A stretch of 64,000 nt of DNA from Ottowia thiooxydans DSM 14619 (GCF_000422885.1 NZ_AUGX01000013.1:62001-126000), one strand, 5' to 3'; numbered from the stretch's first letter, positions 53,258 through 62,563 are shown. The notes: a model not told the origin generated them from the letters alone. A program made the numbers and translations.

Positions 53258-54166
53258 TCAGCTGCGAATAGGGGCTTTCCGGTTCACCAGCACGATGCCG
53301 AAGCCCACCAATGCCATGGCAGCCAGTAGATTGACCGTGATGGGCTCTCCCAGCCACAGCGCGCCAAACAGCAAAGCGAAGAGCGGCGTGAGAAACACGA
53401 AAGCGGAGATTTTTGTGGCGGGATAGCGAGAAAGCAGCCACATCCAGGCAAGGTAGCTCACGAAGGCACCAATCACGGTTTGCAGCACCATCGATGTGAC
53501 GGCGAAAGAGCTCCAGTTCCAGTGCCAGGTTTCGCCCAGCACCAGGGACAACAGAGGCAACGCAACTGCGCTCACACCCACCTGGTACATCAGAAGCGGC
53601 TCAGGTTTGGCGTTGGCAAGGCGGGTGCCGCGTATCACGACGGTTGTCAAACCCCAGAACAATCCTGCGGCCAGCCCAAAAAGATCACCCTGCCAAGTCT
53701 CTTGTGCGCGGCCATGGGCGAAACTGTCCCACAAAGCAAAGACGATGGCGGCAAAGGCACAGGCCAAGCCAACCCACTGCGGTGGCCGCAAGCGCTCAGT
53801 GGGCACGAAAAATGGCACCAGCAGGGCCACCCAGAATGGGGAGGTATACAGAAACACCGTCAAGCGGGAGGCCGTGGTGTATTGCAGGCCTAGAAACATG
53901 CAGGCGAATTCGCCGGCGAACAACAGGCCAACCAGCAAGCCCGGCGCGAGCGAACCTTTGGGCCCCCGCAGGTCCACTTTGCGCCAGTGACACCACAGCA
54001 ATAAGATCAGCGTAGCGCCCACGAAGCGGATCCCCGCCTGGAACATGGGTGCCAGTTCAGGCAGGGTGGCCTTCACCAGAACTTGCTGAAAGCCCCAGAA
54101 GGCGCAGCACAACAGCAACAGAGTGGCGGCTCGGCCGTCAAGATTGACTTGGCGTACCACGCTCAT
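53258..54166 (-). CDS. EamA (DMT superfamily) transporter
   Basis: Protein of 302 aa with ten membrane segments in two EamA repeats: GRAATLLLLCCAFWGFQQVLVKATLPELAPMFQAGIRF starts repeat 1; repeat 2 ends with LLSRYPATKISAFVFLTPLFALLFGALWLGEPI, typical of drug/metabolite exporters. Its start overlaps the stop of the flavin reductase gene by 4 bases. The exported metabolite is unknown. Confidence 0.92.
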   Translation of the reverse strand: MSVVRQVNLDGRAATLLLLCCAFWGFQQVLVKATLPELAPMFQAGIRFVGATLILLLWCHWRKVDLRGPKGSLAPGLLVGLLFAGEFACMFLGLQYTTASRLTVFLYTSPFWVALLVPFFVPTERLRPPQWVGLACAFAAIVFALWDSFAHGRAQETWQGDLFGLAAGLFWGLTTVVIRGTRLANAKPEPLLMYQVGVSAVALPLLSLVLGETWHWNWSSFAVTSMVLQTVIGAFVSYLAWMWLLSRYPATKISAFVFLTPLFALLFGALWLGEPITVNLLAAMALVGFGIVLVNRKAPIRS

Positions 54167-54672
54167 AGGGGATGTTCGGTATAGAACCGCCCGCCATGAA
54201 ACAGCAGAGGTGAGGCGCCGGCCCGGTGTTCGCAGTGTTCTACCTGACCGACAAAAATCACATGGTCGCCTTCGTCATAGCGGCTTCTGTTGAAGCACTC
54301 GAAGCATGCTGCGGCTCCCTCAAGCAGCGGTGCGCCAGCTATGCCGGGCTTCCAGGGCACATCTTTCCAGCGGTTGTCTGAAGATTTGGCAAAGCGCAAG
54401 GCCAGCTCGTGCTGATCGGACGCCAGCACGTTGATGGCGTAATGAGTGCCTGCGCGAAAAACGGGTAACGACAAGGAGCGCAGGGCCAAACTCCATAACA
54501 CCAGGGGTGGGTCGAGCGATACGGAATTGAAGGAATTTGCCGTCAGTCCGATCGGCGCACCGTCATCGCCGCGCGCAGTCACGATGGTGACGCCCGTGGC
54601 GAACATGCCAAGCGCAGTGCGAAATTCGGAGGCCGAGAACGCGGCGGGCGTGGCAATGCGAGGCGGCGACAT
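54163..54672 (-). CDS. Flavin reductase domain protein (DIM6/NTAB)
   Basis: Protein of 169 aa. FRTALGMFATGVTIVTARGDDGAPIGLTANSFNSVSLDPPLVLWSL is the FMN-binding split-barrel signature, and GDHVIFVGQVEHCEHRAGASPLLFHGGRFYTEHPL the C-terminal active part. Such proteins supply reduced FMN/FAD to two-component monooxygenases (HpaC, RutF, HsaB types), or act alone. No partner oxygenase gene is adjacent; the BVMO nearby carries its own NADPH site and needs none. Confidence 0.9.
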   Translation of the reverse strand: MSPPRIATPAAFSASEFRTALGMFATGVTIVTARGDDGAPIGLTANSFNSVSLDPPLVLWSLALRSLSLPVFRAGTHYAINVLASDQHELALRFAKSSDNRWKDVPWKPGIAGAPLLEGAAACFECFNRSRYDEGDHVIFVGQVEHCEHRAGASPLLFHGGRFYTEHPL

Positions 54673-54760
54673 GAATCAATCAGGGAAAAGGGAATGATAG
54701 CGCTGCCGGGCGGTTCACGAGGGGAGTAGGGAGATGTGTTGGCGACACTCAAGGTGGCGT

Positions 54761-55708
54761 TTAACGTGACGCATGCGCCGCTAACAGGCATTCATGGAAC
54801 GCCAGCGCAGCGCGCGAAGGCGCCGGTGAGCGGCGCAGCACACTGAGAAAATCACAGCGGTAGCGCAACAGTTGGGGGCATATGGAGCGCATTTGACCGC
54901 GTTGTACGAAGGCGTCTGCGTAATGGTCAGGCAGAAAACCTAAAAAGCGACCGGAGAGGATCAGGGTGGCGATGGCTTCCTGTTCGAACGCTGTGGCACC
55001 CCGCTGCAAGCGTTGGCCGTGCGCGAGCTCCATGTTGGGCGAGTGGTAGCCCAAACCTGCAAAATCGCTCCGATTACGCAGGGATTCCCAGTCCATGGTG
55101 TCCTGCATGGCCTTGAAAAGCGGATGACCCAGGCCGCAGTAGAGATACATGGTTTCACCGAATAGGGAGTCGTACCGCAGAGTGGCTGAGGCGCGATGCG
55201 AGGGAATGATGCCGACGGCGAAACTGCCGTCCATCACTCCGCGCTCAATCGCCTGGATGCTGCGCACATGCAACTCCAGCTTGACATCCGGCGCCTGGGC
55301 CGCGAAGTTGGCGATGGCGGCATGGATGCGTGCCTCGGGGTTGCTGGCAGTTTTATCGAACATGGCTACCGGCAGCGCGCCACTCATGCGCTGGTGAATA
55401 TCGTCCACACCGGCACGAAATCCATCGACGGCTGCCAGCATGCGCAAGGTTTCGTCATAGACCCGTTGTCCCTCCGGGGTGAGCGCGAAACCCGCCCGTC
55501 CCCGGCGGCACAAGTTGAGCCCCAAGCGGGTCTCCAGGTCCTTCACGTGGCGGCTGACCGTGCTGGTGCCAATATTCAGCTCCAGCTCAGCGGCAGAAAG
55601 CCCGCCGCACTCCACGACCGTCTTGAACACCCGCAAAAGGCGCAGGTCCATATCGCTCACTTGGCCCAGCAAGGCGCGAGCCCGGGGTGTCTTGTCTATT
55701 ACTTGCAT
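54761..55708 (-). CDS. LysR family regulator of the beta-alanine genes
   Basis: Protein of 315 aa from ATG 55708 (a start at 55651 or 55738 is possible). HTH: DMDLRLLRVFKTVVECGGLSAAELELNIGTSTVSRHVKDLETRLGLNLCRRGRAGFALTPEG. The C-terminal effector domain has the usual PBP2 fold. It is divergent from the aminotransferase gene at 55803, with LysR-type TTGC-N8-GCAA at 55703-55718 and a further TTGCATA at 55733-55739. It likely regulates this gene and itself. Confidence 0.9.
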   Translation of the reverse strand: MQVIDKTPRARALLGQVSDMDLRLLRVFKTVVECGGLSAAELELNIGTSTVSRHVKDLETRLGLNLCRRGRAGFALTPEGQRVYDETLRMLAAVDGFRAGVDDIHQRMSGALPVAMFDKTASNPEARIHAAIANFAAQAPDVKLELHVRSIQAIERGVMDGSFAVGIIPSHRASATLRYDSLFGETMYLYCGLGHPLFKAMQDTMDWESLRNRSDFAGLGYHSPNMELAHGQRLQRGATAFEQEAIATLILSGRFLGFLPDHYADAFVQRGQMRSICPQLLRYRCDFLSVLRRSPAPSRAALAFHECLLAAHASR

Positions 55709-55718
55709 AAATTGGCAA
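55703..55718. promoter_or_regulatory. LysR-type inverted repeat between lysR and aminotransferase
   Basis: TTGC-N8-GCAA (TTGCATAAATTGGCAA) fits the T-N11-A rule of LysR operators, with a second TTGCATA at 55733-55739, 30 bases away. It overlaps the proposed lysR start and fits divergent promoters. Confidence 0.5.
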
Positions 55719-55802
55719 CTAAACTGGAATATTTGCATATTTAACCGACTAAATCACGCGTTGACAATGCCTTCACATCGACTTGTTTAGAAGAGGCACT
55801 CC

Positions 55803-57155
55803 ATGAGCGTGATCACATCCCCCCAAACTGCCAGCACCCGTCAGGACGCCGCGTGGCTAGAGGCCCACTGGATGCCCTTCACCGGCAACCGCCAGTTCAA
55901 ACAAGACCCGCGCATGATCGAATCCGCGCAAGGTGCTTACTTCACAGACTCCGAGGGGCGCAAGGTGTTCGACGGCCTGTCTGGCCTGTGGTGCACGGGC
56001 CTGGGCCATGGCCGGCGCGAGATTGCGGAGGCGATTGGGAAACAAGCGGTCAAGCTCGATTACTCACCTGGTTTCCAGTTTGGTCATTCACTGTCTTTCG
56101 AGCTGGCCAATCGGATGAAGGCGCTCACACCTGATGGCCTTGACTACGTGTTTTTCACCGCCAGCGGCTCTGAGGCTGCGGATACCGCGCTGAAAATGGC
56201 ACGCGCTTACTGGCGCCTGAAAGGCCAGGGCGGCAAGCAATTGCTGGTGGGCCGCGAGAAGGGCTACCACGGCGTGAACTTTGGCGGCATCTCCGTGGGC
56301 GGCATGGTGGGTAACCGCAAGCTCTACGGACAAGCCGTACCTGCTGACCACATTCCCCACACCCAGCCACCCATGGGTAGTTTTATCAAAGGCCAACCCA
56401 CCGAAGGCGGCAAAGCCTTGGCGGATAAGTTGCTGGATGTGATCGCGCTGCACGATGCCAGCAATATTGCGGCTGTGATCGTGGAGCCTTTCAGTGGCTC
56501 GGGTGGCGTAGTGGTGCCGCCTGTGGGTTACCTGCAGCGCCTGCGCGAGATTTGCACCCAGCACGACATCCTGCTGATTTTTGATGAAGTCATCACGGCT
56601 TTTGGCCGCTGCGGCGCCATGACCGGGGCGGACGCTTTCGGTGTGACGCCTGACATCATGACCTTCGCCAAACAAATCACCAACGGCGTTCAGCCGCTGG
56701 GCGGTGTAGTGGCCAGCAAGCACATCTATGACACGTTCATGGCCGCGGGAGGTCCGGACTATATGGTCGAGTTCGCCCACGGCTATACCTACAGTGCACA
56801 CCCCGTGGCGTGCGCCGCCGGGTTGGCTGCGCTCGATCTGCTGGAATCAGAAGATGGTCCGGCGCGCGTGAGAGCCCTGGCCCCGCATTTCGAAGCTGCC
56901 GTTCATAGCCTCAAAGGCGCCAAGCACGTTCTGGACATCCGCAACTACGGGCTAGCAGCTGGTTTGTCCATAGCTTCCTTCCCCGGCGAACCGGCCAAAC
57001 GGCCCTATGAAATCGCCATGCATTGCTGGAAAAACGGCTTCTATGTGCGCTACGGCGGCGACACCATCCAACTCGCGCCACCTTTCATCAGCGAAAAAGC
57101 TGAGATCGAGCGCATGGTGAGCGTGCTCGGCGATGCGCTGAATGCGACAGCCTGA
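55803..57155 (+). CDS. Aspartate aminotransferase family: beta-alanine-pyruvate-type omega-transaminase
   Basis: Protein of 450 aa, class III PLP enzyme. WMPFTGNRQFKQDPRMIESAQGAYFTDSEGRKVFDGLSGLWC at the N terminus, FTASGSEAADTALKMARAYW for the phosphate loop, LIFDEVITAFGRCGAMTGADAFGVTPDIM containing the Asp that pairs with PLP nitrogen, and FAKQITNGVQPLGGV with the Schiff-base Lys. It transfers the amino group of beta-alanine or related omega-amines to pyruvate, giving malonate semialdehyde. The next gene can use this aldehyde, which supports the assignment. Confidence 0.92.
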   Translation: MSVITSPQTASTRQDAAWLEAHWMPFTGNRQFKQDPRMIESAQGAYFTDSEGRKVFDGLSGLWCTGLGHGRREIAEAIGKQAVKLDYSPGFQFGHSLSFELANRMKALTPDGLDYVFFTASGSEAADTALKMARAYWRLKGQGGKQLLVGREKGYHGVNFGGISVGGMVGNRKLYGQAVPADHIPHTQPPMGSFIKGQPTEGGKALADKLLDVIALHDASNIAAVIVEPFSGSGGVVVPPVGYLQRLREICTQHDILLIFDEVITAFGRCGAMTGADAFGVTPDIMTFAKQITNGVQPLGGVVASKHIYDTFMAAGGPDYMVEFAHGYTYSAHPVACAAGLAALDLLESEDGPARVRALAPHFEAAVHSLKGAKHVLDIRNYGLAAGLSIASFPGEPAKRPYEIAMHCWKNGFYVRYGGDTIQLAPPFISEKAEIERMVSVLGDALNATA

Positions 57156-57189
57156 GGCCTCCGAATAGAGATCTAGTCGTCTCTTTTTC

Positions 57190-57217
57190 CGTCATCCCCG
57201 CCTGCGCGAGGATGACG
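57190..57217. repeat. Extragenic palindrome between transaminase and dehydrogenase genes
   Basis: CGTCATCC (57190-57197) and GGATGACG (57210-57217) with a 12-base GC-rich loop, in a 178-base gap. It resembles the common CGTCATCC-type extragenic palindromes of Proteobacteria. It may weaken transcription between the two genes. Confidence 0.5.
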
Positions 57218-57333
57218 AAAAGTAGCACCAGACGAAGTGTAGATAGCCATGACGTCCTGAGTCGAGCGAATACGCCTTTTTGCTGTGACCGGGGCTCCTT
57301 CTCTGATTTCCTTCTCTTTCTTGCGAACCATCC

Positions 57334-58851
57334 ATGAACCGCGAACAACCTGTCACTTCCACCGTCGGCCACCTCATTGACGGAAAAATCGTCAGCGACG
57401 CCGCACGCACGCAGCCTATTTTCAATCCCGCTACTGGCCAGATCAACGGTCACGTGGCGCTGGCTTCCAAGGCCACCGTGGAGCAGGCTATTGCTTCTGC
57501 AGAGCGCGCCTTTCCTGAGTGGCGCAACACGCCACCTCTGAAGCGGGCTCGGGTGATGAGCCGCCTGAAGGTGCTCTTGGAGGAAAACGCCGACAAGATT
57601 GCGCAACTGATCACCGCTGAACACGGCAAAGTGCTGAATGACGCCCATGGCGAATTGCAGCGCGGCATTGAAAACGTGGAATACGCCAGCTACGCGCCTG
57701 AACTGCTCAAGGGTGAACACTCGCGCAATGCTGGCCCCGGAATCGATTCGTGGGCCGAGCACCAGGCGCTCGGAGTCGCTGCAGGTATCACGCCTTTCAA
57801 TTTTCCGGCCATGGTGCCGCTTTGGATGTGGCCCATGGCCGTTGCCTGTGGCAACACCTTCGTGCTGAAGCCATCGGAACGCGATCCAAGCAGCGCGCTG
57901 TTCATTGCGGAGCTGGCTCTTCAGGCCGGATTGCCACCAGGTGTTCTGAACGTGGTCAACGGTGATAAGGAGGCGGTAGACACGCTTTTGCACGACACCC
58001 GCGTGAAGGCTGTCAGCTTTGTCGGCTCAACTCCTATCGCTGAATACATCTATTCCGAAGGTTGCAAGGCCGGCAAGCGTGTGCAGGCCTTGGGCGGTGC
58101 CAAGAACCATGCGGTGGTCATGCCAGACGCCGATGTCACCAATGCCGTCACGGCCATGATGGGCGCTGCCTATGGCAGCTGCGGTGAACGCTGCATGGCG
58201 GTGCCCCTGATTGTTTGCGTGGGCGACGAAGTGGCCGACAAAATGCTCGCGGGTCTGAAGACCGAGATCGCCAAGATGAAGGTCGGCCCTGGTAGCGACA
58301 ACAGCAACGACATGGGTCCGCTGGTGACCAAGCCGCATTTTGAGAAGGTCAAAGGCTACGTGGATCAAGGCGTTGCCGAAGGCGCGGAGCTGTTGATCGA
58401 TGGGCGTGGTTTGAAGGTGGCGGGCCACGAGGATGGCTATTTCCTGGGTCCTTGCCTGTTTGATCGCGTGAAGCCCAACATGCGGATCTATCAGGAAGAG
58501 ATCTTCGGCCCGGTGCTGGGCATCGTTCGCGTGAAGACTCTGGATGAAGGCATGAAGCTCATCAACGACCACGAATACGGAAATGGCACTTGCATTTTCA
58601 CCCGTGATGGAGAGGCCGCTCGATACTTTACGGATCACATCCAGGTTGGCATGGTGGGCGTGAACGTTCCATTGCCAGTGCCAGTGGCTTACCACTCTTT
58701 TGGCGGTTGGAAGCGCAGCCTGTTTGGCGATCTTCATGCCTACGGCCCTGATGCGGTGCGTTTCTATACCAAGAGGAAAACCATCACCCAGCGCTGGCCT
58801 TCGGCCGGTGTGCGTGAAGGGGCCATGTTCAGCTTTCCATCGAGTCGGTGA
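57334..58851 (+). CDS. mmsA: CoA-acylating methylmalonate/malonate semialdehyde dehydrogenase
   Basis: Protein of 505 aa. It oxidises malonate or methylmalonate semialdehyde with NAD and CoA, releasing CO2 to acetyl- or propionyl-CoA. Diagnostic MmsA sequences: GITPFNFPAMVPLWMWPMAVACGNTFVLKPSERDPS, FVGSTPIAEYIYSEGCKAGKRVQALGGAKNH, and the catalytic Cys in GSCGERCMAVPL; the end YTKRKTITQRWP is typical of the family. Slightly shorter spacing apart, it follows the transaminase and completes a beta-alanine to acetyl-CoA route. Confidence 0.95.
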   Translation: MNREQPVTSTVGHLIDGKIVSDAARTQPIFNPATGQINGHVALASKATVEQAIASAERAFPEWRNTPPLKRARVMSRLKVLLEENADKIAQLITAEHGKVLNDAHGELQRGIENVEYASYAPELLKGEHSRNAGPGIDSWAEHQALGVAAGITPFNFPAMVPLWMWPMAVACGNTFVLKPSERDPSSALFIAELALQAGLPPGVLNVVNGDKEAVDTLLHDTRVKAVSFVGSTPIAEYIYSEGCKAGKRVQALGGAKNHAVVMPDADVTNAVTAMMGAAYGSCGERCMAVPLIVCVGDEVADKMLAGLKTEIAKMKVGPGSDNSNDMGPLVTKPHFEKVKGYVDQGVAEGAELLIDGRGLKVAGHEDGYFLGPCLFDRVKPNMRIYQEEIFGPVLGIVRVKTLDEGMKLINDHEYGNGTCIFTRDGEAARYFTDHIQVGMVGVNVPLPVPVAYHSFGGWKRSLFGDLHAYGPDAVRFYTKRKTITQRWPSAGVREGAMFSFPSSR

Positions 58852-58883
58852 ACACACTTCGGGCAAAGGCCTAAAATCGGCGC

Positions 58884-59522
58884 ATGACGCGCCTAAGTGA
58901 CGCCACTGTTTACATCATCGATGACGACGCCATCGTCCGCGAGGCCATGGCGTGGCTGCTGCGTTCCCGAAGGTTGTTGTCTGAATCATTCGACAGCGCG
59001 GAGGCTTTCGAGCGCATGCTGGACGATCCCACGCGCGGCACCTCACGGCTGACTCACCCGGGTTGCGTTCTGCTTGATGTGCGCATGCCCGGCATGAGCG
59101 GGCTCGCTCTGTTCGACAGGCTGGCCGAGCGCGGCATCTCCAAGGTGTGGCCAGTGATCTTTTTGACCGGGCACGCAGACGTGCCTACCGCCGTGGATGC
59201 GGTCAAGCGCGGAGCCTTCGATTTTTGCGAGAAACCGTTTTCTGACAACGGACTGGTGGATCGGGTGGAGCAGGCGCTGGCGGAGTCTGCCGAACGCGTC
59301 GCGCACTTCGTAGAACGGAAGGCCGTTCAGGCCCGTGTTGCAGAGCTCACGGAACGCGAACAGGGCGTCATGCGGCTCGTGGCGAATGGGCGGCCCAACA
59401 AGCTGATCGCCGATGAGCTCGGGATCAGCGTGCGAACCGTGGAAGTGCACCGCGCCCGTGTGTTCGAAAAAATGGATGTCAAATCCGCGGTCGAATTGGC
59501 CAATTCGCTACAAAAAATATAG
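58884..59522 (+). CDS. FixJ/NarL-type response regulator
   Basis: Protein of 212 aa. Receiver domain: VYIIDDDAIVREAMAWLL acidic pocket, Asp65 phosphorylation site in CVLLDVRMPGMSG, and Lys in FCEKPF. LuxR-type HTH in the C-terminal third: LTEREQGVMRLVANGRPNKLIADELGISVRTVEVHRARVFEKMDVKSAVELANSL. No kinase gene is adjacent; the nearest one is at 62564-64000 on the other strand, so pairing is unproven. Targets unknown. Confidence 0.92.
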   Translation: MTRLSDATVYIIDDDAIVREAMAWLLRSRRLLSESFDSAEAFERMLDDPTRGTSRLTHPGCVLLDVRMPGMSGLALFDRLAERGISKVWPVIFLTGHADVPTAVDAVKRGAFDFCEKPFSDNGLVDRVEQALAESAERVAHFVERKAVQARVAELTEREQGVMRLVANGRPNKLIADELGISVRTVEVHRARVFEKMDVKSAVELANSLQKI

Positions 59523-59557
59523 AGCTCGGCCGGCGTGACCATTCGCGTACCTCATAA

Positions 59558-59734
59558 TTAACTTTTTGGTGGTGGGTTCTCCTGCGAGGCTTCGCCTTGC
59601 TTTTCGTGTTTCTCATCCGCCTGATCGTGATGGCCTGGCAACTCACCTTTGTTGCGGCCGGCGAACATCGTCCACCATACGATCAGCGCGAGTATTAATA
59701 ACGCCCCAAGTGCTTCCAGCAGAATCACGGTCAT
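59558..59734 (-). CDS. Small single-pass membrane protein
   Basis: Protein of 58 aa: one hydrophobic helix (TVILLEALGALLILALIVWWTMFAG) followed by a hydrophilic tail rich in His, Asp, Glu, Lys (GHHDQADEKHEKQGEASQE). Start ATG 59734 (an in-frame ATG 59770 is possible). Its start codon overlaps that of mltA on the other strand (shared CATG). No strong ribosome binding site is visible, so expression is uncertain. Function unknown. Confidence 0.45.
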   Translation of the reverse strand: MTVILLEALGALLILALIVWWTMFAGRNKGELPGHHDQADEKHEKQGEASQENPPPKS

Positions 59735-60914
59735 GAATCGATTGTTCCGGTTATTTTGCGCAGCCTGCATTGTAGGAATGCTGGCGAGTTGCGCCACCCG
59801 GCCGCCTCCGCAGCCGGCCCCCTCGCCAACGCCACCTCCCTCTTCGCAGCCCGACGCCGGAATGCCGCCGTTGGTCGATCCTGGCGACATGGCACCTTTG
59901 CCGGCCGCCCGCCAAACCACGCGCAGCCGCTGGGTCCCGGTGCGTTGGGCCGAGCTTCCCGGGTTCGAACAAGACTCTCTGGACGAAGCCTGGAACGCTT
60001 TCATCAAGAGCTGCGAGCGCCCGGGCACTACTTTCGCGCGCTTGTGCAGTGAGGTGCGCCGGCTCTCCCTCAGTACCACCGAGGAGCAGCGCCTGTGGCT
60101 GCGTGCCAGGCTGCAACCGTACCGTGTTGAGCCTCTGGGTGGTCCTTCAGCTCCGGGCGCTGAAGGCCTTTTGACCAGCTACTTCGAACCTGTTTACGAC
60201 GCATCACGCATTCCTCGCCCGGGCTTCGGCGTTCCTATTTACCGCATGCCCCCCACTCTGGGTCAGCGCAAACCCTGGTTCACAAGGCAGGAAATGGACA
60301 TGCTGCCGGAGGCGCGCGCGCAATTGGCTGGTCAGGAACTGGTCTGGCTTGCTGACCCTCTGGATGCTTTGATCTTGCAGATCCAGGGTTCCGGCCGGGT
60401 GCGCGTACAGGAGGCTGACGGTAGCCAGCGTATGGTTCGCCTTGCTTTTGCCGGCACCAACGACCATCCCTATCGCAGCCCTGGAAAATGGCTGATCGAC
60501 CAAGGTTTGTTGCGTGGAGATGCCACCTGGCCAGGCATTCGCAATGTGTTGTTGGCTAATCCTCAGCGGCAGCAGGATTTTCTCTGGAGCAACCCGCGCA
60601 TGGTGTTTTTCCGGGAGGAACCCTTGTCGCCGCTTGACGCGCAGTTTGGCCCACGCGGTGCTCAAGGTGTGCCGCTGACTCCCGGGCGTTCGATCGCGGT
60701 TGATCCGCAGAGCATTCCGTATGGCACGCCGGTCTGGCTGGCCTCACAAGGCCCGGTTGCCACCTTGCAGAGGCTGGTGCTGGCACAGGACACAGGCAGT
60801 GCCATTGTGGGCGCCGTACGCGCGGACTATTTCGCAGGTTGGGGCCAGGAAGCGGGTGATTTCGCTGGCCGTATGAAGCAAAACCTGCGTCTATGGGTGC
60901 TTTGGCCTAAATGA
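59733..60914 (+). CDS. mltA: Membrane-bound lytic murein transglycosylase A
   Basis: Protein of 393 aa. Signal peptide with lipobox (FRLFCAACIVGMLASCA) so the mature lipoprotein is anchored to the outer membrane; a Pro-rich linker follows. The MltA domain contains GLLTSYFEPVYDASR and DPLDALILQIQGSGRV, and the 3D domain carries the catalytic Asp in LAQDTGSAIVGAVRADYFAG. It cleaves peptidoglycan glycan strands to 1,6-anhydro-muropeptides. Overlaps the next lipoprotein gene by 4 bases. Confidence 0.95.
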   Translation: MNRLFRLFCAACIVGMLASCATRPPPQPAPSPTPPPSSQPDAGMPPLVDPGDMAPLPAARQTTRSRWVPVRWAELPGFEQDSLDEAWNAFIKSCERPGTTFARLCSEVRRLSLSTTEEQRLWLRARLQPYRVEPLGGPSAPGAEGLLTSYFEPVYDASRIPRPGFGVPIYRMPPTLGQRKPWFTRQEMDMLPEARAQLAGQELVWLADPLDALILQIQGSGRVRVQEADGSQRMVRLAFAGTNDHPYRSPGKWLIDQGLLRGDATWPGIRNVLLANPQRQQDFLWSNPRMVFFREEPLSPLDAQFGPRGAQGVPLTPGRSIAVDPQSIPYGTPVWLASQGPVATLQRLVLAQDTGSAIVGAVRADYFAGWGQEAGDFAGRMKQNLRLWVLWPK

Positions 60915-61426
60915 GGCCCATGATGCCGCGGGGCCAATTGCCACAAACCCGCGCGGCAGGGGCGTTTCTCAAGCGCTCGTCCGCCTGCTTTCTGGTGGTT
61001 GCGCTGGCGCTCACGCTGACCGCTTGCGCGACTTTGCGCGATGCGCCTCGATTGTCCTACCGTTGCCCCAATGATCTACGCTTCGAGGCTCGCCTCTACC
61101 AAGACATGGCTATCCTTGAAGGCTTGAGAGGGCATGCGGTTCTGGCGCGCAGAACCGGCGAAGACTCCGCGGCTACCGCCTCTGTCTATGCCGACGAAAC
61201 CGTCCGCGCCAGCTTCGGGCTGGGTGTGGACGGGCGCCTGGCGCTACTGAACTACACCAGCATTCCTGAGCCTGTGTATTGCGAGCGAGTTCTTGCGCCG
61301 GGCGAAAACACATCTGTGCAGGCGGCAGAGCGCGAAGGCCCCAAGCCCCCGCCTCCGCCACCTGATCCCAACGCACCGGTCCAAACCAACATTCAAACGG
61401 GCCAGGGCCCCATTGATGGGGGTTAA
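60911..61426 (+). CDS. Lipoprotein, MliC-like
   Basis: Protein of 171 aa, translated from an ATG overlapping the mltA stop. The signal peptide (SACFLVVALALTLTACATL) ends in a lipobox with Cys39. The mature part, LSYRCPNDLRFEARLYQDMAILEG and ending YCERV, has the Y-x-C and C pattern of MliC lysozyme-inhibitor domains, only weakly. A Pro-rich tail (GPKPPPPPPDPNAP) follows. Translational coupling with mltA fits a role at the peptidoglycan; the MliC assignment is tentative. Confidence 0.65.
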   Translation: MRPMMPRGQLPQTRAAGAFLKRSSACFLVVALALTLTACATLRDAPRLSYRCPNDLRFEARLYQDMAILEGLRGHAVLARRTGEDSAATASVYADETVRASFGLGVDGRLALLNYTSIPEPVYCERVLAPGENTSVQAAEREGPKPPPPPPDPNAPVQTNIQTGQGPIDGG

Positions 61427-61442
61427 ATTCACACAACAGGCT

Positions 61443-62408
61443 CTATGGCAGCACAAGCGTCCGGGTAAACGCATTGGCGATGCCATCCAACCCCATATCA
61501 GTGGCCCGAGCCCGCACATCAACATCATCGGCATGAGACGCCTGAAATCCTAGTAACCGGGCAGCGTCTTGTAGATCGTCTTCGGAGGCCACTGCGCCGG
61601 CTCTCAAGAGTTGGTTCATAGCCTGCAGATTCTGGGCTTCAGCGGCCAGCGTCAGTGCGGTTCCGCATCCTGGCGTGAAGACGTTGAGATCGCCCCCAGA
61701 CTGCGCAAGCGCATTTGCCAACAGCGCGACCACTTCCCAGCGCCCCATATAGGCCGCTCGCGTCAGCGGAGTGAAGCCGTATTCGTTGGCGAGGTTCAAG
61801 TCCTCGCCGGACTGCAGCAGTCCCTTGATCAGTACGGCTGTGGCCTCCTTGTGTCCCTTGTAAGCGGCCTCCGCCAGTGGGGTGAAGCCTTGTTTGTTGG
61901 GGGCATTGAGATCGCCTCCGGTTCTCAGCAAGCTCTGAACCAGCAGGTCCACCACATGCTGATGACCAGCGAGAGCAGCCACTGCCAGTGCAGTGTCACC
62001 GTGCGGGCCGAAGGTGTTGATGTCCACGCCCGCTTGCTCAAGCATTCGAAGCAGATCCGCCACCTTTTCGAGCTCGTTCTCGCCCACCGCCAGCGTCAAT
62101 GCAGCGATGCCGGCACGGGGTAAGTCCGCGCCTGCTTGCAGCAATTCAAGCAGCGCATCCAGATCTCGCTGACCAATTGCATCGGTCACGGCCAGGGATA
62201 GGGCGGAGGCCTTGAACGCCATGGCAAAGCAGACTTCATGCGCGCGGTGCGTTGGAGCTTCGTCATGGTGTGAGTCCACACCATCCGTGCTGGCGAGAAA
62301 ATCGCGCTCGTGATTGGTTGGTGTGGGGACCATGGTGCGCGAATCAGGGGTGGTCTGCTCCGTTCTTTGGAGATGGCTGGGGTGGGTTTCCTTCAAGAGA
62401 GCAAACAT
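61443..62408 (-). CDS. Ankyrin-repeat protein
   Basis: Protein of 321 aa. After ~65 residues without pattern there are about five ankyrin repeats: ALLELLQAGADLPRAGIAALTLAVG, GDTALAVAALAGHQHVVDLLVQSLL, GFTPLAEAAYKGHKEATAVLIKGLL, GFTPLTRAAYMGRWEVVALLANAL and GTALTLAAEAQNLQAMNQLLRAG. The spacing is 35-40 residues, longer than the canonical 33 because of added helix turns. No signal peptide is present, so it is a cytoplasmic binding scaffold of unknown partner. Confidence 0.88.
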   Translation of the reverse strand: MFALLKETHPSHLQRTEQTTPDSRTMVPTPTNHERDFLASTDGVDSHHDEAPTHRAHEVCFAMAFKASALSLAVTDAIGQRDLDALLELLQAGADLPRAGIAALTLAVGENELEKVADLLRMLEQAGVDINTFGPHGDTALAVAALAGHQHVVDLLVQSLLRTGGDLNAPNKQGFTPLAEAAYKGHKEATAVLIKGLLQSGEDLNLANEYGFTPLTRAAYMGRWEVVALLANALAQSGGDLNVFTPGCGTALTLAAEAQNLQAMNQLLRAGAVASEDDLQDAARLLGFQASHADDVDVRARATDMGLDGIANAFTRTLVLP

Positions 62409-62563
62409 GTTATTTTTGAATATTTCGGGACAATAATTGTCTTATAAAGTATTCATAATTTTCCAGTGTTTGCAATGGAAGGCCATCGTGATGAGGTCGA
62501 AAGCAGCGCGTTGACGGCAACTGCTGGTCGGCCGTCATTTCATAAATGACAAACCATGTGATT

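Noticed and set aside
54163-54672. Flavin reductase as partner of the BVMO at 50050
   Set aside because: The BVMO has its own FAD and NADPH loops (type I), needs no reductase, and the flavin reductase is coupled instead to the EamA transporter gene.
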